Below the pieces are notes generated by a model, which was not told the origin of the DNA, made no database searches, and saw only the letters and a list, made by a program, of their open reading frames with translations. From Rhyzopertha dominica (lineage: Eukaryota; Arthropoda; Insecta; Coleoptera; Bostrichidae): a stretch of DNA of 64,000 bases. The DNA is taken from assembly GCA_025024175.1 (NCBI GenBank), contig QCXZ01000041.1, positions 52,013,786 through 52,077,785 of the forward strand, read 5' to 3'. The position numbers and the translations under genes were made by a program. Below are positions 10,980-23,599 of this stretch, one piece after another (position 1 is the stretch's first letter; each line of letters opens with the position of its first letter).

Positions 10980-13900
10980 AGATTTTCTTACAAGCTTAAA
11001 TTAAGTTTAATTATGCACTAATAATTTGGTAAGTTTTTTCATAGCATCACCTTATGCTGCACTAATTGAACACCCTGCATGTTCACCCATACTATGCTAT
11101 TCCATTGGCTCTCGATTTTAATGTCAGAGAGTATTAAAAAATTAATAGATTTACATGAAACAGAGAATCACGTGTAGTTTGCCTGGTTTAGGTAACAAAT
11201 ATTTCTAACATCAAATATGAAGGATTGACAGCAACAATTCTTTGAAGTTGTTTAAATGTAATGAAGTAAGACTCCTCCATTATACGTTAAGTACAATAAT
11301 GCTATCAGAAGAAGCTTAAAAGAAAGAACTTGAACAGGAGTAGACATCGGTATTACACTAAATTGCACTTTGCTTTCTGCGTTGGTAATTTATTAACAAA
11401 ACGAACCACCAAATACTTCGCGATTTCACATTGACCGGACGTACTGGATTCAGCTTTTTGTTCCTTTCATTATTTCATAATTACGTCAGAAAAACTGGTC
11501 GTAATTTATTAATGTCTTTGTTTGGCACCTTTCAAATTCAATTTGTGAAACAGCTGACCATATAAATGTGGGCAATGTTTCAACCAATCAAATGAATGTA
11601 GTTCAGTAGTAACAATAATTAATTCGTTACAATGGCATTCGATACGACTTCAAATCATAAAATCTTTTCTTTCGTTTAAAAAAGGACTAATAAACGTAAC
11701 GGGTTTTCCGCTTCTTCTTGTACGAAACCGTTCGATTGACACGGAATTTTTAAACGGAAGGATACCACTTTAAAAACGGCTAATAGTGGCAGGCCAAGGT
11801 CATAATTAACAAAGAACACCTAACAAAAGTTTACAAAGTTCTTGTTTTTCTTTATTATTACGGTGATTCGAATTAACATAAACAAGCTGTTGATTCAGCG
11901 GATATGGAAACCAACTCGACAGAACTGTTTTTTAATTTGGCTGCATTTAAATTGACAACAACAGCTAATAAAATAATTGAATCCAACAATCGACAAGGTG
12001 GATCAATTGCGGTCCTGGATTCCCATGAAGAAGGAACGAATGTGCAGAATTTTATATAACATTTTGGAATCCTCCACGAAATTCAGATTTTCACTTCCGT
12101 GTCGGACCTAAACAGGTGACACTCGAGCTCGAGAGGGTGTGGGTGCCGAAACCGCGTCCTTTAATGCAGCGCCGCGACGCTCTCACAAAGGCGGCGCGGC
12201 GCTCAGTGCATCAGGTAACACGTAATTATGACATATGGTTGTCTTCGGAATATTCGTCCATAAATATTAATAGCATGCAAATTGGCTCGTAAGAGGGGAA
12301 TAATTTGTTAGTAGCGAAGTCGGTCGGTTTGTTGCACACCACCTGATTTATTGCAGTAGGTGCATGCGCTATTGGTGGCTGGCTTTGAGGCACTTTTGAA
12401 GAGGAAGCGCTAAATTGCTTGTCTCGGGGAGGTATTAGTCTTCGGCTTGGGTATTTGCCACGGGCTACGATTACTGGGCGGAAATTTTCCCGCTGCTGCT
12501 ATAGATACCTACTCGTTTCAATAGTATGCCAGCTTTGACTGTTTGCAATCATAACATTCACGCATAAATATCACATCAATTTTCGATTTTTTTGCATTTT
12601 CTTTCATCCATTTGCCACAGCAGCAAGTTTAATTAGTTGGTTTTTTTACCATTTCTATTAAAAATAGATAATAATGTCAGACGTATATGTATATATCAGT
12701 TTTCGCCAGCACCTGTTTTGGGGATGCCCTTTCGTCTCTATGGTTTTGTATCACGAGATGTTTGTCGATTGTTTCTTCCGTTTACCTGCCCAAACTATAG
12801 GTACATATGGTTTTTGCTTAGACGTTTCAATTGTCGTGGTTTAGGAACATTCTCGGTAATTTTTGACAATGAAATTTGTTCTACTTTTAACTCCCTTTTT
12901 TATATAGATTACATACTGTTGTTCTAGTTCGACGTTAAGTGTTGAAAGTTTTTCTTACAAACTTCTTACCTTCATAAAACATCTCGACTGTCAAGCTTTT
13001 CCATGTAATGATGGTACGGGGTCCTGAGCAATCCCAATTTCATCACCTACTGCACCTCCCCAGTAATGGTAATGTGTTCCTTATTGTCCATGTGGCTAGA
13101 AAGCCACCTTAGTAGCTGCCTATTACGTGTTTTAAAGGCCCGACGCAAGCCTTTAAAAAATTTTAACTTTAGGAATAGGCAAGCAGTAACTTATTATTGA
13201 TGTTTAACTTTCCTCAGTTTTTATATCTACCTGTCGAGTTCAGATATTAAGCTGCATACTGCAACATGTACAGATTCTTCCACCTTAGAAGACAGGTCTA
13301 AATGGCTGCCTGATATGATGGATCATATTTGTATGATACCATAATAAAAAGTTGTCTTTTGCACTTACGTATTATTTAATTGCTGTTACCGTGTAGTATC
13401 GCACTTCATTGTTTTCTGAAACATCGTCTTTAGCTAGCATATATTTCGACTCATTGTTACCTGAGATTCCACTCTTCCAAGCAGCGCAATTCATTACTAG
13501 GTATTTCCAAAACGATGCTAAGTGGCCGTCAGTTAGCGCCTTATTAGACCAGTTTTGTTCGGCTCGCGCTAAATGAAGTTTTATTTGGTCAGGTTACTGT
13601 TTTAGCTGAGCGATAGAGGATGGAAATATCCCTTGAATAATCCAGATGATGGCCCGAAAAAACAATTCTAAATTGTTTGCGACCAAACTTTGTTAGCGCG
13701 TGCAAATTAGATCTTTTCACGTCAGTATCGCGTGCACGTGAATTATAGACTGCAAATTTTAGTACGAAAACGTTTTTGATTTGCTCGATCAATATGTGAT
13801 TTCGTGTACGGACACGTGTGGTAAATTTTTGGCAGTGTTCAACAGAAACTTTGAAGGGCGCTATAAGGTCCTGAAAAATAAAAAGTTAATATAGTAAAAT

Positions 13901-16900
13901 CGCCATCAGTGACGCACTGTATACGGTATGACGTAGTTAAATAGGAAATTTCAATGCGTACATGAAAGACCACATCGACAGTAATGTATGCCAGATAGCG
14001 CGCGCAATCTCATTAGAATTTCACCTTTTTATGCGGAGACATTTATATTTTTCGACAAATATGCTAAAATCGATAATGAATTCCAATAAATGCCAATTAT
14101 CGGAAGCCATATAGGATGAAAAAACGCAGAGACAATTTCCATAACACAATGAGCATATACCAGCACGCTAATAAATATTTATAGCCGCGTAAATTAATAT
14201 GCACATGATTATTACCTTTTTTCCTGTCCTGCCGTACACAGCTCCACCGGAGCAATTAACAGATAGGAGCCAGAGAAATTAATAACTTCACCTATTCTGC
14301 GTCTATTTTTATTCGCCCGCAAAAACGTAATAATAATAACTTTATTGACAGCTAGCTGTGCGATTTGCATAATTCGTAGTCACTGCACTCGGAGGCATGT
14401 AAAGAAGCCAAGTGCACTTCTGCACGGCCGTTAATAACACGGTTTCGTTTTCTGTTGCGGAGAGAAAGTCGCGAAAAGCGCGTCTGTTATTTCCCTTTCA
14501 ATTGTCTTATTAAATGGTGCATTAATATTAATGGTATTCAAATCGAAGCAAATCTCGGCTGTACTAGAATTAGTAAACACGCGGGCATAGTTAGGAAACA
14601 CGCGCGCACAACATAAATATGAGAAATTACTGCGCTTAATAAAGGTTATTAAATTGGTACCTGTAGCGACAGATCTGGTTTCACTATTTCATCACGGAGA
14701 AACGGTTTAGCAACCTTGATTCTCTAACCGACGCTTTCAATGGTTAAATTTGGTTGTTTGCCAAAATTTTGACAAAAAAAACACCTAAACTCATAAGAAA
14801 AACAATAACAAATTCTAGAAGTTTTAAATATGTAAATGAAAATGAAGAATCCACAACAAATTTTAACGTACTTGATAATAACATAAAAAAATATATCATA
14901 TATATTACACAATAAGGGTTTGAGTGAGACGAAGTTACAACGAAAGCTGTTTTTAAATCTTAACGAACATGGTCCGGTGNTTTTCCNATTTTTTTGCAAA
15001 TANCCTTTTTGACACTCTGTACATAATAAGAAAATAAACTCCACATTTACTACCTACATGGTATGAAACCTAAGCTTAGACCCAAGCCTTCTGTTGGTCC
15101 ATACCTTGTGCTCCCACACCCGTTCTTAATGGCTTAAAGCAATTACTTCCTGTCATTCGCCAGTACCTTAGTTTTTTTTTCTAAAAAATACCCCACTTCC
15201 AAACGCTTATTTTTATTAGAATTATTATTATGCAGTTCAGCAATATGACAGTAATAACGAAATTTTCTTTAAAAAAAGCTTATATTTTAACGGCTATAAC
15301 TACATGTCTACTGCAAAAGACAGTTATGTTCCATACATACATCATTGTCACTACCAATCTTCTAATTAGAAGTTTAATTTCTACAATTTTCAGCACTTTC
15401 CTCAAGCATTGCAGGTATTGGTACATTGATTTCACTAATGCGTCAAGATTCGACATCATGTGGTGGTCTGCTAACACCTTAAGGGTTAGACTACTTTTTT
15501 GGCAACATTGAAATATGTATGGTTGTTTTCAAATTTAAGTCGAACCCGGTAATTAAACATAATAGGAAGAAGTCGAGGAAAATTGTAAAGAAAAATCTAA
15601 GTTGTGTAGGAAAGTATGTAGATAGTCATGGGCGTTCCGAAGAGGGGGCAGCTGCCCATTTACGAAATTGCAAATGCAGTAAAATTTATAAGCAAGTGTA
15701 TTTCACAATATTCATCCAGAATTCATATTTGACCCATGCAAATGACCTTCTCTAATAAGTCATTGTCAAATTTTTTTCGCGATACAATGCTTCCCATCCG
15801 TTGGATGTGGAAGTAACAAGTGACTGTAAGGTACTGGTACCTGAGTATTTTTTTTTCGTTTAATTTGATGCGATCTCAGCCAGATGCTCAATCGTTTTTT
15901 ACTATCCTTATTATATTCATCTCAAAAATTTAAGGAACTTTCCAATTCAAACCACTGTTCTACAACTATAAAATAGTGAGCTATTGTAGACTCTTAACAT
16001 ATTGTAATGTAACATACCCAGGTTCATAGAGATTTAGATTGAGAGGTGATCGTCCAGTACTTACCTACATTGTGTTTTTTTAGTTAAACGTTACCTTCGA
16101 TGCACTGGTTACTCACGTAAATAGGGAGATTTGATGTAATTATGAATAATACGAAACAATCTCAAAACATCTAATTTATTACTAAACAAGATCAAATTTG
16201 GAGGGCTAACAAATTGTAGCAATGCTGCTGAAAATTGTTATTTAAAACAATGAATGAACTGCCAATTCTAGATCTGTGTTCGATATCACTTTCACTCTCA
16301 AGATTCAAAACTGAAGAGATTTTTGTTAGCATAGCCGACTATGGTCAGCAGGTACTGAGGCCCCAAGCGGCAGGCAACTCAGCTATATAGTTGAATGGTT
16401 TGGTGCAAAATTCTTGGTTTTTATTTTACCAGATGTTTGCCCAGCACTGGAAAAAATATTAGTTCATGCATCAAGGCTCTAACATTACACTTTCAAGCAT
16501 CACGTCTAACTGTTTCTGCGTGGATACAGCTAATCAAAGAATACGACAACACAGTTAAGAAAATGACATAAATACTTTAAAAAGAAGACTACAACAGCAG
16601 CATAGCTTACAACGTTACCGTTGACTCCAAATACAGCATGTATCCTAATAAGTTAATTAACAGAACAGTATGAGTTGAACAACTGTGTTGATTGGATGAC
16701 AATGGTGTTTGTTTAAAACTAATTACATAATGTGATTGAAAAAGGAACACAAACAATAAAAAATAAAAATTGAAATAGTACTAACCTGTGAACAGTTGAA
16801 AGAACGCACTGAAACTGAAGCGCATCTGTTTCTCGTCCACTTAAGAACCTACCCCCTCGAACATCGCAAATATGCCCCATTCCCAAAACCAGTACGAAAT

Positions 16901-17280
16901 ATAAACTAAACATTTTGAGAGGCAATATGACTAAAATACAGAAATTTGAAGATGGCATACTTGGTTACTTCAATATATGCTAGTGTGGTCCAGTTATATT
17001 GCTCACTCATTTAACGGTTTTGTTTCACGTCTCAGAGAAAAATTTTTCGATTCAAATAAAAGGTATAATGTTTAAGAATTACTCTCATTTTATGGAATAT
17101 TTCTACAGGTTCTTCGGTTCGGTTTGCGAATACAAGTCATTTATTTTCGTTCCATAGTTTATAGGTGTAAAAATTCTGAAAAAAAAGGATACCAGAATCA
17201 GAACTACTGTTGAAACTCCATGTACACAATAGAATAACAATCAAAGCACATCAAATCCAATACCAAAAATCATTTTCCCC
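10980..17280. other. Long non-coding region
   Basis: No gene recognised in 6.3 kb. GC-richer, CpG-containing stretches occur at about 11700-12500, including a very CpG-rich run near 12130-12210, and at 13490-14700. They carry many TAATTA/TTTAT words. The rest is AT-rich. The sequence near 15010 (TTTTTGACACTCTGTA) resembles a single mariner right end without a partner. A dispersed repeat copy lies at 12866-12990. Confidence 0.45.
12866..12990 (+). repeat. Dispersed repeat, second copy of 9535-9660
   Basis: Same word order as the upstream copy, with small insertions; identifies an old dispersed element of unknown type. Confidence 0.6.
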
Positions 17281-17700
17281 CGAAAACTGGACCTCAGCTC
17301 CCGGAGAGCACGTCGTCGATCTCGGACCGGTCCTGATCCGAAATCACATCGAGTTACCGGCCTGACGCGTGATTGTTTCAGCCTCTTCTACCTGTCACGC
17401 CGGACGGGACCGTTATAGGCCGTACACCTGATACGCGCACACCACCGCGGCTGACCTCTGTGACGTCACACCTGTCCACTCTTCCGGGTGACCTTGGGCA
17501 CCGGCTCCGGGCCTTATGACAGATATCAATGGACCGCGGTCAATTTACGACGTGGTCCTTCGGGTCGGTCGTGAATTTTGATGGCTCCGGTGTGTCAGGA
17601 AGCGTTTTATTGGGCTCTTGTTTTGATGGGTTTGTTATCCGGCGCTTGATGATGAGGGATCGTGGGGTCATGCGCTGAAGTATGCGGAATGGGCGTCTTT
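17281..17700. promoter_or_regulatory. CpG-rich block with CRE palindrome and E-boxes
   Basis: A strongly GC- and CpG-enriched block in AT-rich surroundings. It contains TGTGACGTCACA (17459-17470), a 12-bp palindrome with a perfect CRE core TGACGTCA, and CACCTG-type E-boxes at about 17425 and 17468 plus ACCTGTC near 17390. There is no open frame of note. The composition and motif density suggest an enhancer or promoter-like element; no TATA or initiator decides which. Confidence 0.4.
17461..17468. promoter_or_regulatory. CRE (TGACGTCA)
   Basis: Perfect CREB/ATF-type octamer embedded in a longer 12-bp palindrome. Two more TGACGTCA octamers occur at 3106-3113 and 62621-62628. Binding is inferred from motif only. 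Confidence 0.45.
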
Positions 17701-20700
17701 TTGCACGCTGGTAGTCCAGTTTGCAGTTCTGTTTGTTTTGAAAACTGAGATCGAAACAGACATGAGCAGGATGAAATTATTATACTAAATACCTGCTTTT
17801 GTGTTCGTCACCAAAAATGTTCTTATTTTCCTTGTTAGTCTCAAAAAGACTTCTTCTTCTCTATCATTCATTTTCTATTTTTCTGCTAAATTACTATTGC
17901 CTTAAAAATTCTTAGCATAGTCTGTGAGAAAACTGTTTCAGTATTCTAAAAAGCAGCTACCATCAATTTTTTCAGAAAAGGGCGTTTCGTATTTTTGGCC
18001 AATAGAAGACACTTATGAATCAATTGCATGGATTCTTGTTAAATAGGAGAGTCTTCAATATATCCAGGTCTCATCACTAGTGATAATTCAAGAAAAAAAG
18101 ATATTTGTCCATTTCCAAATGGACCATATTTGCTCCATCAACTTCAAAAGTCAGCAAACTGATCATATTGCCAAGCTAAGTCTTCGGAACAATATATTTT
18201 TTACTTTAATAAAGACAAACCAGCAAATTGATTCCCCAAATAATTCACTCCTACTTGTTACTAGCTTAAGTATTCTGAAAAGGTCAATTAAAAATGAACG
18301 CTCCAAAGTTACCAAAAAGGATTAGCTAACTAAGTAGATCAGCCAAAAATATCCCTTGTTCGATTGTAATATTACTTACATAGCTGTTTAACAACTGATC
18401 ATTGAAGCAAAATGGCATCTTTCTGCCTCAAAATGTAGTAGTTAATGTCTTTGCCAAATTTTAGAGGGTTTTGCCTCTTTCTTTTTTCGAATTTTAATAA
18501 TAATTAGTTGTTCCATACTACGATAAACATTTGCATACCTTTATTTTTTAGAACATCAACACTTGCACACTTCAATCCTTAAGACAAATTGTCTGTATAT
18601 TTTGTTTTTATTATAGTAAAATCCCAAAGATCAACTTACCCCTTTGCCACCACATTTGCTTCCATTGTAATATTTTCGAAATCATGACTTATAAATGCGT
18701 TACTTTAGGAGGTTCTAGCACTTTCACCAGGGTAACTGTTAGAAACGAAGTACCCATCATGAAGAAGCTTGCGGAAGCCTTCCAGATCAGTTTCTAACAA
18801 TATTATTCAAAAATTTTGGTATTCTGTCCTGACCACTGGGTGCGAAACGTATGGTCCCGAAATTTTGATATTATGTGGCGTATAATCAAGTTGTTGGTAT
18901 GAAATGTCACAATTAATTCAACATATTCTTCTGATCCAGTTCAGGAAAATATCTTGTTAGTTACAATCTAGGTGGGTGCATGCTCAATCATAATATTGAT
19001 GCTATTTACTTCCCTATCAACTATTTATAAGACCATAAAGGAATGTCAAAAAGTTACTCCTTGCATTAATCTACTTGAAAATGGTCGACCAAGAATTTAG
19101 GCCCACGCGAAGGAACAAAGACTGAAGCTGATGCTAAAGACGAAGTTGTCGATTCACAGCAAAAATTAGCTTGAAAAGTGGCTGCTTCAAATAACACTGT
19201 TTTAAAAACAATTTGTCATATGATGTGGTGTCCAAACAAAAAGGAAGGCATCAAAGTATGCCTTGGCCTAGTTGGAAAGATTTCCCAGACGTTGTCATTT
19301 TGTTGTGGATTACGGAAACGTTTCGCTTTAATCCATTCAGAAATGAAGGGAAATAATAGATTTAATAGGGACGCCATAAAAATACACCAGAAATTGCCGT
19401 GTTTAAGGGTGAATCCAAGTTAGAAGACAAAATTTTGGTGAAATTGATCTCACAATCTTACATTGATCGTGTTTGTGGAGAATCCTTATCTGGAAAAATT
19501 TGTAACCAAATTTGTCTATCTAAACTGCTTTTGTGTTTAAAACGATGGTAAAATGTTTTGTTCACATAAGAGCAACTGAAATTTTGTCCCCAAAAAATGT
19601 TCAGAAACTCCGACCAATAAAATGTCTGGTCCATATTGAGCAGCAAAGTATGTAGGTATTTTTTTAATTCGAGAAGTCAGCCGTATTCTTTAGAAGATTT
19701 AGGGCATATTTTCGAAAAGTTTGAAACCATACTTTAGCCAAATCACTGTCAGTAGTCTTTATACCTCAGGCATGAGACAAAATGCGTCTTTTACAGTTAG
19801 CTACGGGTCATTTGTTAACTACTAACCCACTGATGGAGCCAACAAGCCATCACAACTAAGCAGCGAGAATTCGCGAATGAATACAATAACCATTAACCAT
19901 CAGCCAGCGTGCGTGTTCATATCGCTGAAACGTTTTGCCACAATAATGGTTTTATGATTGTGCACGAGGTCCGAAAGAGCTTTCACGGCAGGTTCGTTGT
20001 ACCCGACGATAATCGTTCTCGTATTACGAGAACAATCCCACTTGGAAATTAAAAATAAGTATCTGCACGGAGAGAACACGCTGCTAATCAGAAGGAGGCA
20101 GGAATTTCAGTGCAACGAGCGTTTTGTGTTGGCAAGGGACAATTACGTAACCGGCGGCCAATTACTGTCGCAGCTCCGTGTTGCGCTATTAGAGCTTGTT
20201 GTAGATGCTGCTGGAACGCGGGACGTCTCGACTCCTGGACGTTTACATACCGTTCCTCCACGCTGAATCACTCCATTAGCTCAAATAGACGCTTTGGTTC
20301 TACTGGCGAATGTCGTGGTTTGGAAGAGTATCACCTGGTGTGACAAAATCGAAGCTCACGTATTCCTGATTGGCTCCTTTGCAATGATGGCAAGGCCTCA
20401 GAGAAAATGAGTCATTTTCTTTCATGTTTCGCTCATTTCTACTATTACTGGCCCTTTATTGTTCCATAACTGTATATCTTCTTTGGTTCATGGGTGGTAA
20501 CTTTGAATAATACGGTTTCTTTTACTTCTCAGACTTCCACTAGTCTTTAAGTATAACTATGTAATAGCAAGTCATCCTCGTCTTCATGCTTCCGGCCTTC
20601 TCGATCACCAGAACACCATATCAAACTTTGGCAGAACACTGTATCTTTATAGTCACTATTTGCGTGCTTATACCACTTTTTTAAGTTTTTGGATATGTTT

Positions 20701-21180
20701 ATTGATATCAAATATAAAACTTGAATGAGTTTGATCATATCTTGGCCAATAGATTGAATTAAGGTAGTTACTTTTGATGAAATTAACATTGCCTTGATAC
20801 ATCCAATAACTTCAGCGCTTAATTCATCTCCAATGCATGAACATTGACGATAATTAATTCAAGCTTTGATAATCCACTCAAGAAACATAGAACAGGAACA
20901 GTTAGCTTTACTTTGTACAAACGAATTTTGCATTTCTGCAAGCCAAAAATGAGATTCGTTGTTTTCAGTCTTTTGTTCTTGTCGATTTGGCATTACTTGT
21001 TACACTGGTTTTCTTCAGGAGCAATTTCCAATAAAGTACAGTTTCATCGCATTATAGATTTGATTAAAACTTAAGCCAAGTTCATAAATATTTTTTCCAA
21101 TACTTTTGTTAAAGATTCTACAAACCTGGGCTGTGCCTGATATTGCAATAAGTCTAATTCCATATCCGAATTTAAATATG
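17701..21180. other. Non-coding region, nothing recognised
   Basis: AT-rich. Frames at 18080-18325, 19178-19423, 19958-20343 and 20844-21074 are open, but I see no family motif in them. The 19958-20343 block is GC-balanced and could be an old coding relic. No RNA gene or repeat found. Confidence 0.4.
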
Positions 21181-21195
21181 TACAGTCAACCACCG

Positions 21196-21219
21196 CTACT
21201 ACTACTACTACTACTACTA
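21196..21219 (+). repeat. (CTA)8 microsatellite
   Basis: Eight uninterrupted CTA triplets within an AT-rich stretch. Confidence 0.9.
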
Positions 21220-21539
21220 ATAGATGTTTATCCATATGTGCTGCAAAACATTAATGAATTATAAGTCCTACCTTTGGAGTGCCTCAATTCTTTTTGCATT
21301 GTTTTGAAATGGAACAAATATTCAATGAGGGCCTCCTTTAAATATGGTCAATACATACAATGTTTGGAAACTGGCATCCTCAATGTAAAGCTCAAGATAG
21401 AGCTTATGACAGCACTTCACTGAATATACCGCATTAAATGCAAGTTATAATGTGTCGTTAAAGAACACAAAACGCAATAGACCGCAAGAATTCTATAAAC
21501 GCATTAAGCCCGCTGTTAAGGATCATTAGCTAACACTGT

Positions 21540-21831
21540 GTTCCTCTTCGCATGTAAGTGCCTCTCTAGATGACCTAAACATTTACAAACCGGTTTCTAT
21601 TGTTTTTGATTATGTAAGTAGCTCTTTCGAAGACACTATTAATTAGGCAGATGCTGCTATCGAACGTAGTCATAATTATCGGTCAGAAACTGCTTCTGAA
21701 CGCCGAAGGCTTCTTATAAATGCTGTTGAGTGTCTGCGAAATAAAAAGTATATTAACTGTCAAGACTATGACGAATTCAGATAGCTCCAAAATGATATGC
21801 AAAGGAGTGTATATATAACCTAATATCATAA
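21540..21831 (+). pseudogene. Coding-like relic with two in-frame stops, family unknown
   Basis: One frame reads as protein for about 90 codons: SHVSASLDDLNIYKPVSIVF, DYVSSSFEDTIN, then a TAG, ADAAIERSHNYRSETASERR, RLLINAVECLRNKKYINCQD, YDEFR, then a TAG, and LQNDMQRSVYIT. Charge pattern and codon choice look genuine, and only two TAG codons interrupt it, so the decay is fairly recent. The serine/arginine-rich helix-like segment gives no family assignment. It could be a structural or gag-like protein of a mobile element or a host pseudogene. Confidence 0.4.
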
Positions 21832-22189
21832 ACTGAAGTTACTTGGACATCTTACTTACACATTTCTGTAAAAATCTCAATAAGTTTGAGTATATAAAAA
21901 GTTTTGTATACGTTTTATTACCTTGGTAAAGGTAGTGGTAGATGACTCACGTAGGTTTTGAGTTTTTCCTGTTCCAGGGCCAGTTTTATGGCTTCGTTTA
22001 CCTGTCTATTTTACCTATGTTCCTGGAGCTATTCCAGATTCTTCTTACTTCTTCATTGTCAGTGCCTACATCAAATGAGTGGCATTGACAGGAAATGGAG
22101 TAGTGTACATTTGCTTTTTTATTTTGTATGGCTGCATCACTTTTTCCTCGTCTTCCCCAGTGGCTTGAGGGTAAAATTGAAGAAAAAAA

Positions 22190-22396
22190 TTCCAAAAATT
22201 TGATCAGAAATGGGCTAGGACGTCGGGCGCCCTAATTTACGCCACATTTACAGAAAACCGTAGTAGCTAGCAACCAACGGATCCCATTCCGAAATTTAGG
22301 AGGTCCAGATTACTAAATATATGCTTGAAATTATGCAAATCGGAAGTGCACAAATTTGTTTAAAAAGAACAAAGGGGTTAGCCTTTGATGTTTTTT
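22190..22396 (+). repeat. Isolated satellite monomer, partial
   Basis: About 207 bp clearly homologous to the 270-bp tandem unit at 47.6-49.7 kb. Shared blocks include TTTGATCAGAAATG.GCTAGG, ACGTCGGGCG, CCATTCCGAAATT.AGGAGG, TATGCTTGAAATTAT.CAAAT and GGTTAGCCTTTGATGTTTT. The remaining part of the unit, about 64 bp, is missing. It lies 25 kb from the array in the same orientation. Confidence 0.9.
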
Positions 22397-22619
22397 CTTA
22401 ATATTAGAAGCCTATCCACATCGAAGCCCAGCCCTCTTCTTTGATATTCGACTCTTACTGCTTCCACAGCTTCAGATATTCTTTTAGTCTTTGTAGGGTG
22501 TTAAGCATTGATCAAGGAGTATTTCGTATGTTCTTACCATGATCTAGTCAATATGTTGTACCCGTAAGAAACAAAAAATGAAAAAAACTGTGAAGTGACT
22601 GAGTAGTGTTGATGAATTT

Positions 22620-23060
22620 CGTTCTTTGCCTTCCAACAGACTTTGGTTTGCGGCTCGTTGGGAAACGCGGGGAAAATCGTGGGAGCACTGTCCGTATGAA
22701 GCCAAATGTCAAATTAATTCAAAGTGATTACGGGAGCACCTCGTTTATCGTCCGATCGTGATCCTTCTATTTCGATCGCGGCGATCCAGCCGGCCACGAC
22801 TCCACGGCAATAACCACGGAGAGCCGTTTAATACCAGTCCGGAAAAACACGGTCCCAAAATCTAACGCCACAATCGATGGATAAAAATAATTTATGGGCG
22901 GCTGTAAATAAGGATAATAATATATTTTCGAGCTGACGCCTCTACGCGCGCAAGGTACGACAATAATCCACGGCAACAAAAGGCGGTGATTAATCAGGAA
23001 AGCGGAAAACCGACGTGGGATTGATTTAGGAAAGGCAAAAATCACGAGCGCGTAATAAAA
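22620..23060. other. GC-richer block rich in homeodomain-type words
   Basis: CpG-bearing sequence with many motifs of the TAATTA, TTTATGG and TAATCA/GGATTA types (for example 22711, 22890 and 22990). There is no convincing protein. A cis-regulatory role is inferred from motif density only. Confidence 0.35.
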
Positions 23061-23209
23061 CGAGTGGGCTGCAATGCCGTTGCTTTTTAGAAATCGGCCG
23101 TTTTCAGGAAACCAGACACCGGTTGTTCTTGAAAGGAGACGCTGTTAAAAGCTTTAACTCTTTGTTCCTAGAGTTAGATGCGCTTAAATAGCTTACATAG
23201 CTGAATGGG

Positions 23210-23393
23210 CTGGATGGACGTAGTGGACGTCTGCCTTCAAAAGTTTCGTCTACTCCGTGGCAGGCATCTTCAGTTTGTGGTTGTGGTTAATCTGTTCGCT
23301 GCTACGTCTCGTCACTGAAGATGCCTTTCACACTAGTAGGTGAAACGTTTGGAGACAGGAGAAGAAGATAGCGACTACGGCCATCCAATCCAG
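23210..23393. repeat. Foldback (hairpin) element 1 with hammerhead-like cores
   Basis: The two arms (about 23210-23275 and 23310-23393) are imperfect inverted repeats separated by about 35 nt; the outer ends match as GGATGGACGTAGT / ACTACGGCCATCC. Each arm carries, in outward orientation, CTGAAGA-TGCC...GAAAC: minus strand 23273-23243 and plus strand 23315-23346. CTGANGA plus GAAAC is the hammerhead ribozyme core. Stem II here (GCCT/AGGT on the plus arm) needs an extra U after the core, so the fold is imperfect. Compare the elements at 38151 and 63077. Confidence 0.7.
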
Positions 23394-23466
23394 AAGCTTC
23401 ACATCCTCATTTGAACGTTGACCGTGAAAATCTAAACCAATACATAGCTGAATAGGTTTTTTGTTA

Positions 23467-23535
23467 CCTTTGACCCGGGATCGAACCCAGAACCTTTCAG
23501 TTTATGCCATAACATTCAACCACACCACCAGAATC
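23467..23535 (-). repeat. tRNA-like Pol III A/B-box relic (SINE head or tRNA pseudogene)
   Basis: On the minus strand a near-consensus B box GGTTCGATCC (23487-23478) sits in a T-arm-like context (CTGGG..CCGGG). An A-box-like TGGTGTGGTTGAATG lies about 30 nt upstream, with AACTGAAAGG between, resembling a tRNA-Phe anticodon region. The acceptor stem does not pair, so this is not a functional tRNA gene. Confidence 0.5.
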
Positions 23536-23599
23536 AAAACAATATACAGTGTAGACAAGTAGTCGTGTACAGTGTGCCTTAATACTCCTTTTGGTTCAA

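Noticed and set aside
15400..15420. Second recursive-splice candidate (GCAG|GTATTG at about 15412)
   Set aside because: The pyrimidine tract is interrupted and the donor half is weak.
19090..19430. Possible mariner-like fragment (basic segment then VAASNNTVLKTICH)
   Set aside because: Only a loose resemblance to an HTH segment; no catalytic motif or TIR.
19958..20343. Two overlapping plus-strand frames in a GC-balanced block, first thought to be a Tc1-like transposase
   Set aside because: No HTH or DDE motif could be aligned and no terminal repeats were found.
21958..22203. Open frames on both strands beside the solo satellite monomer
   Set aside because: No motif; hydrophobic low-complexity text typical of T-rich DNA.
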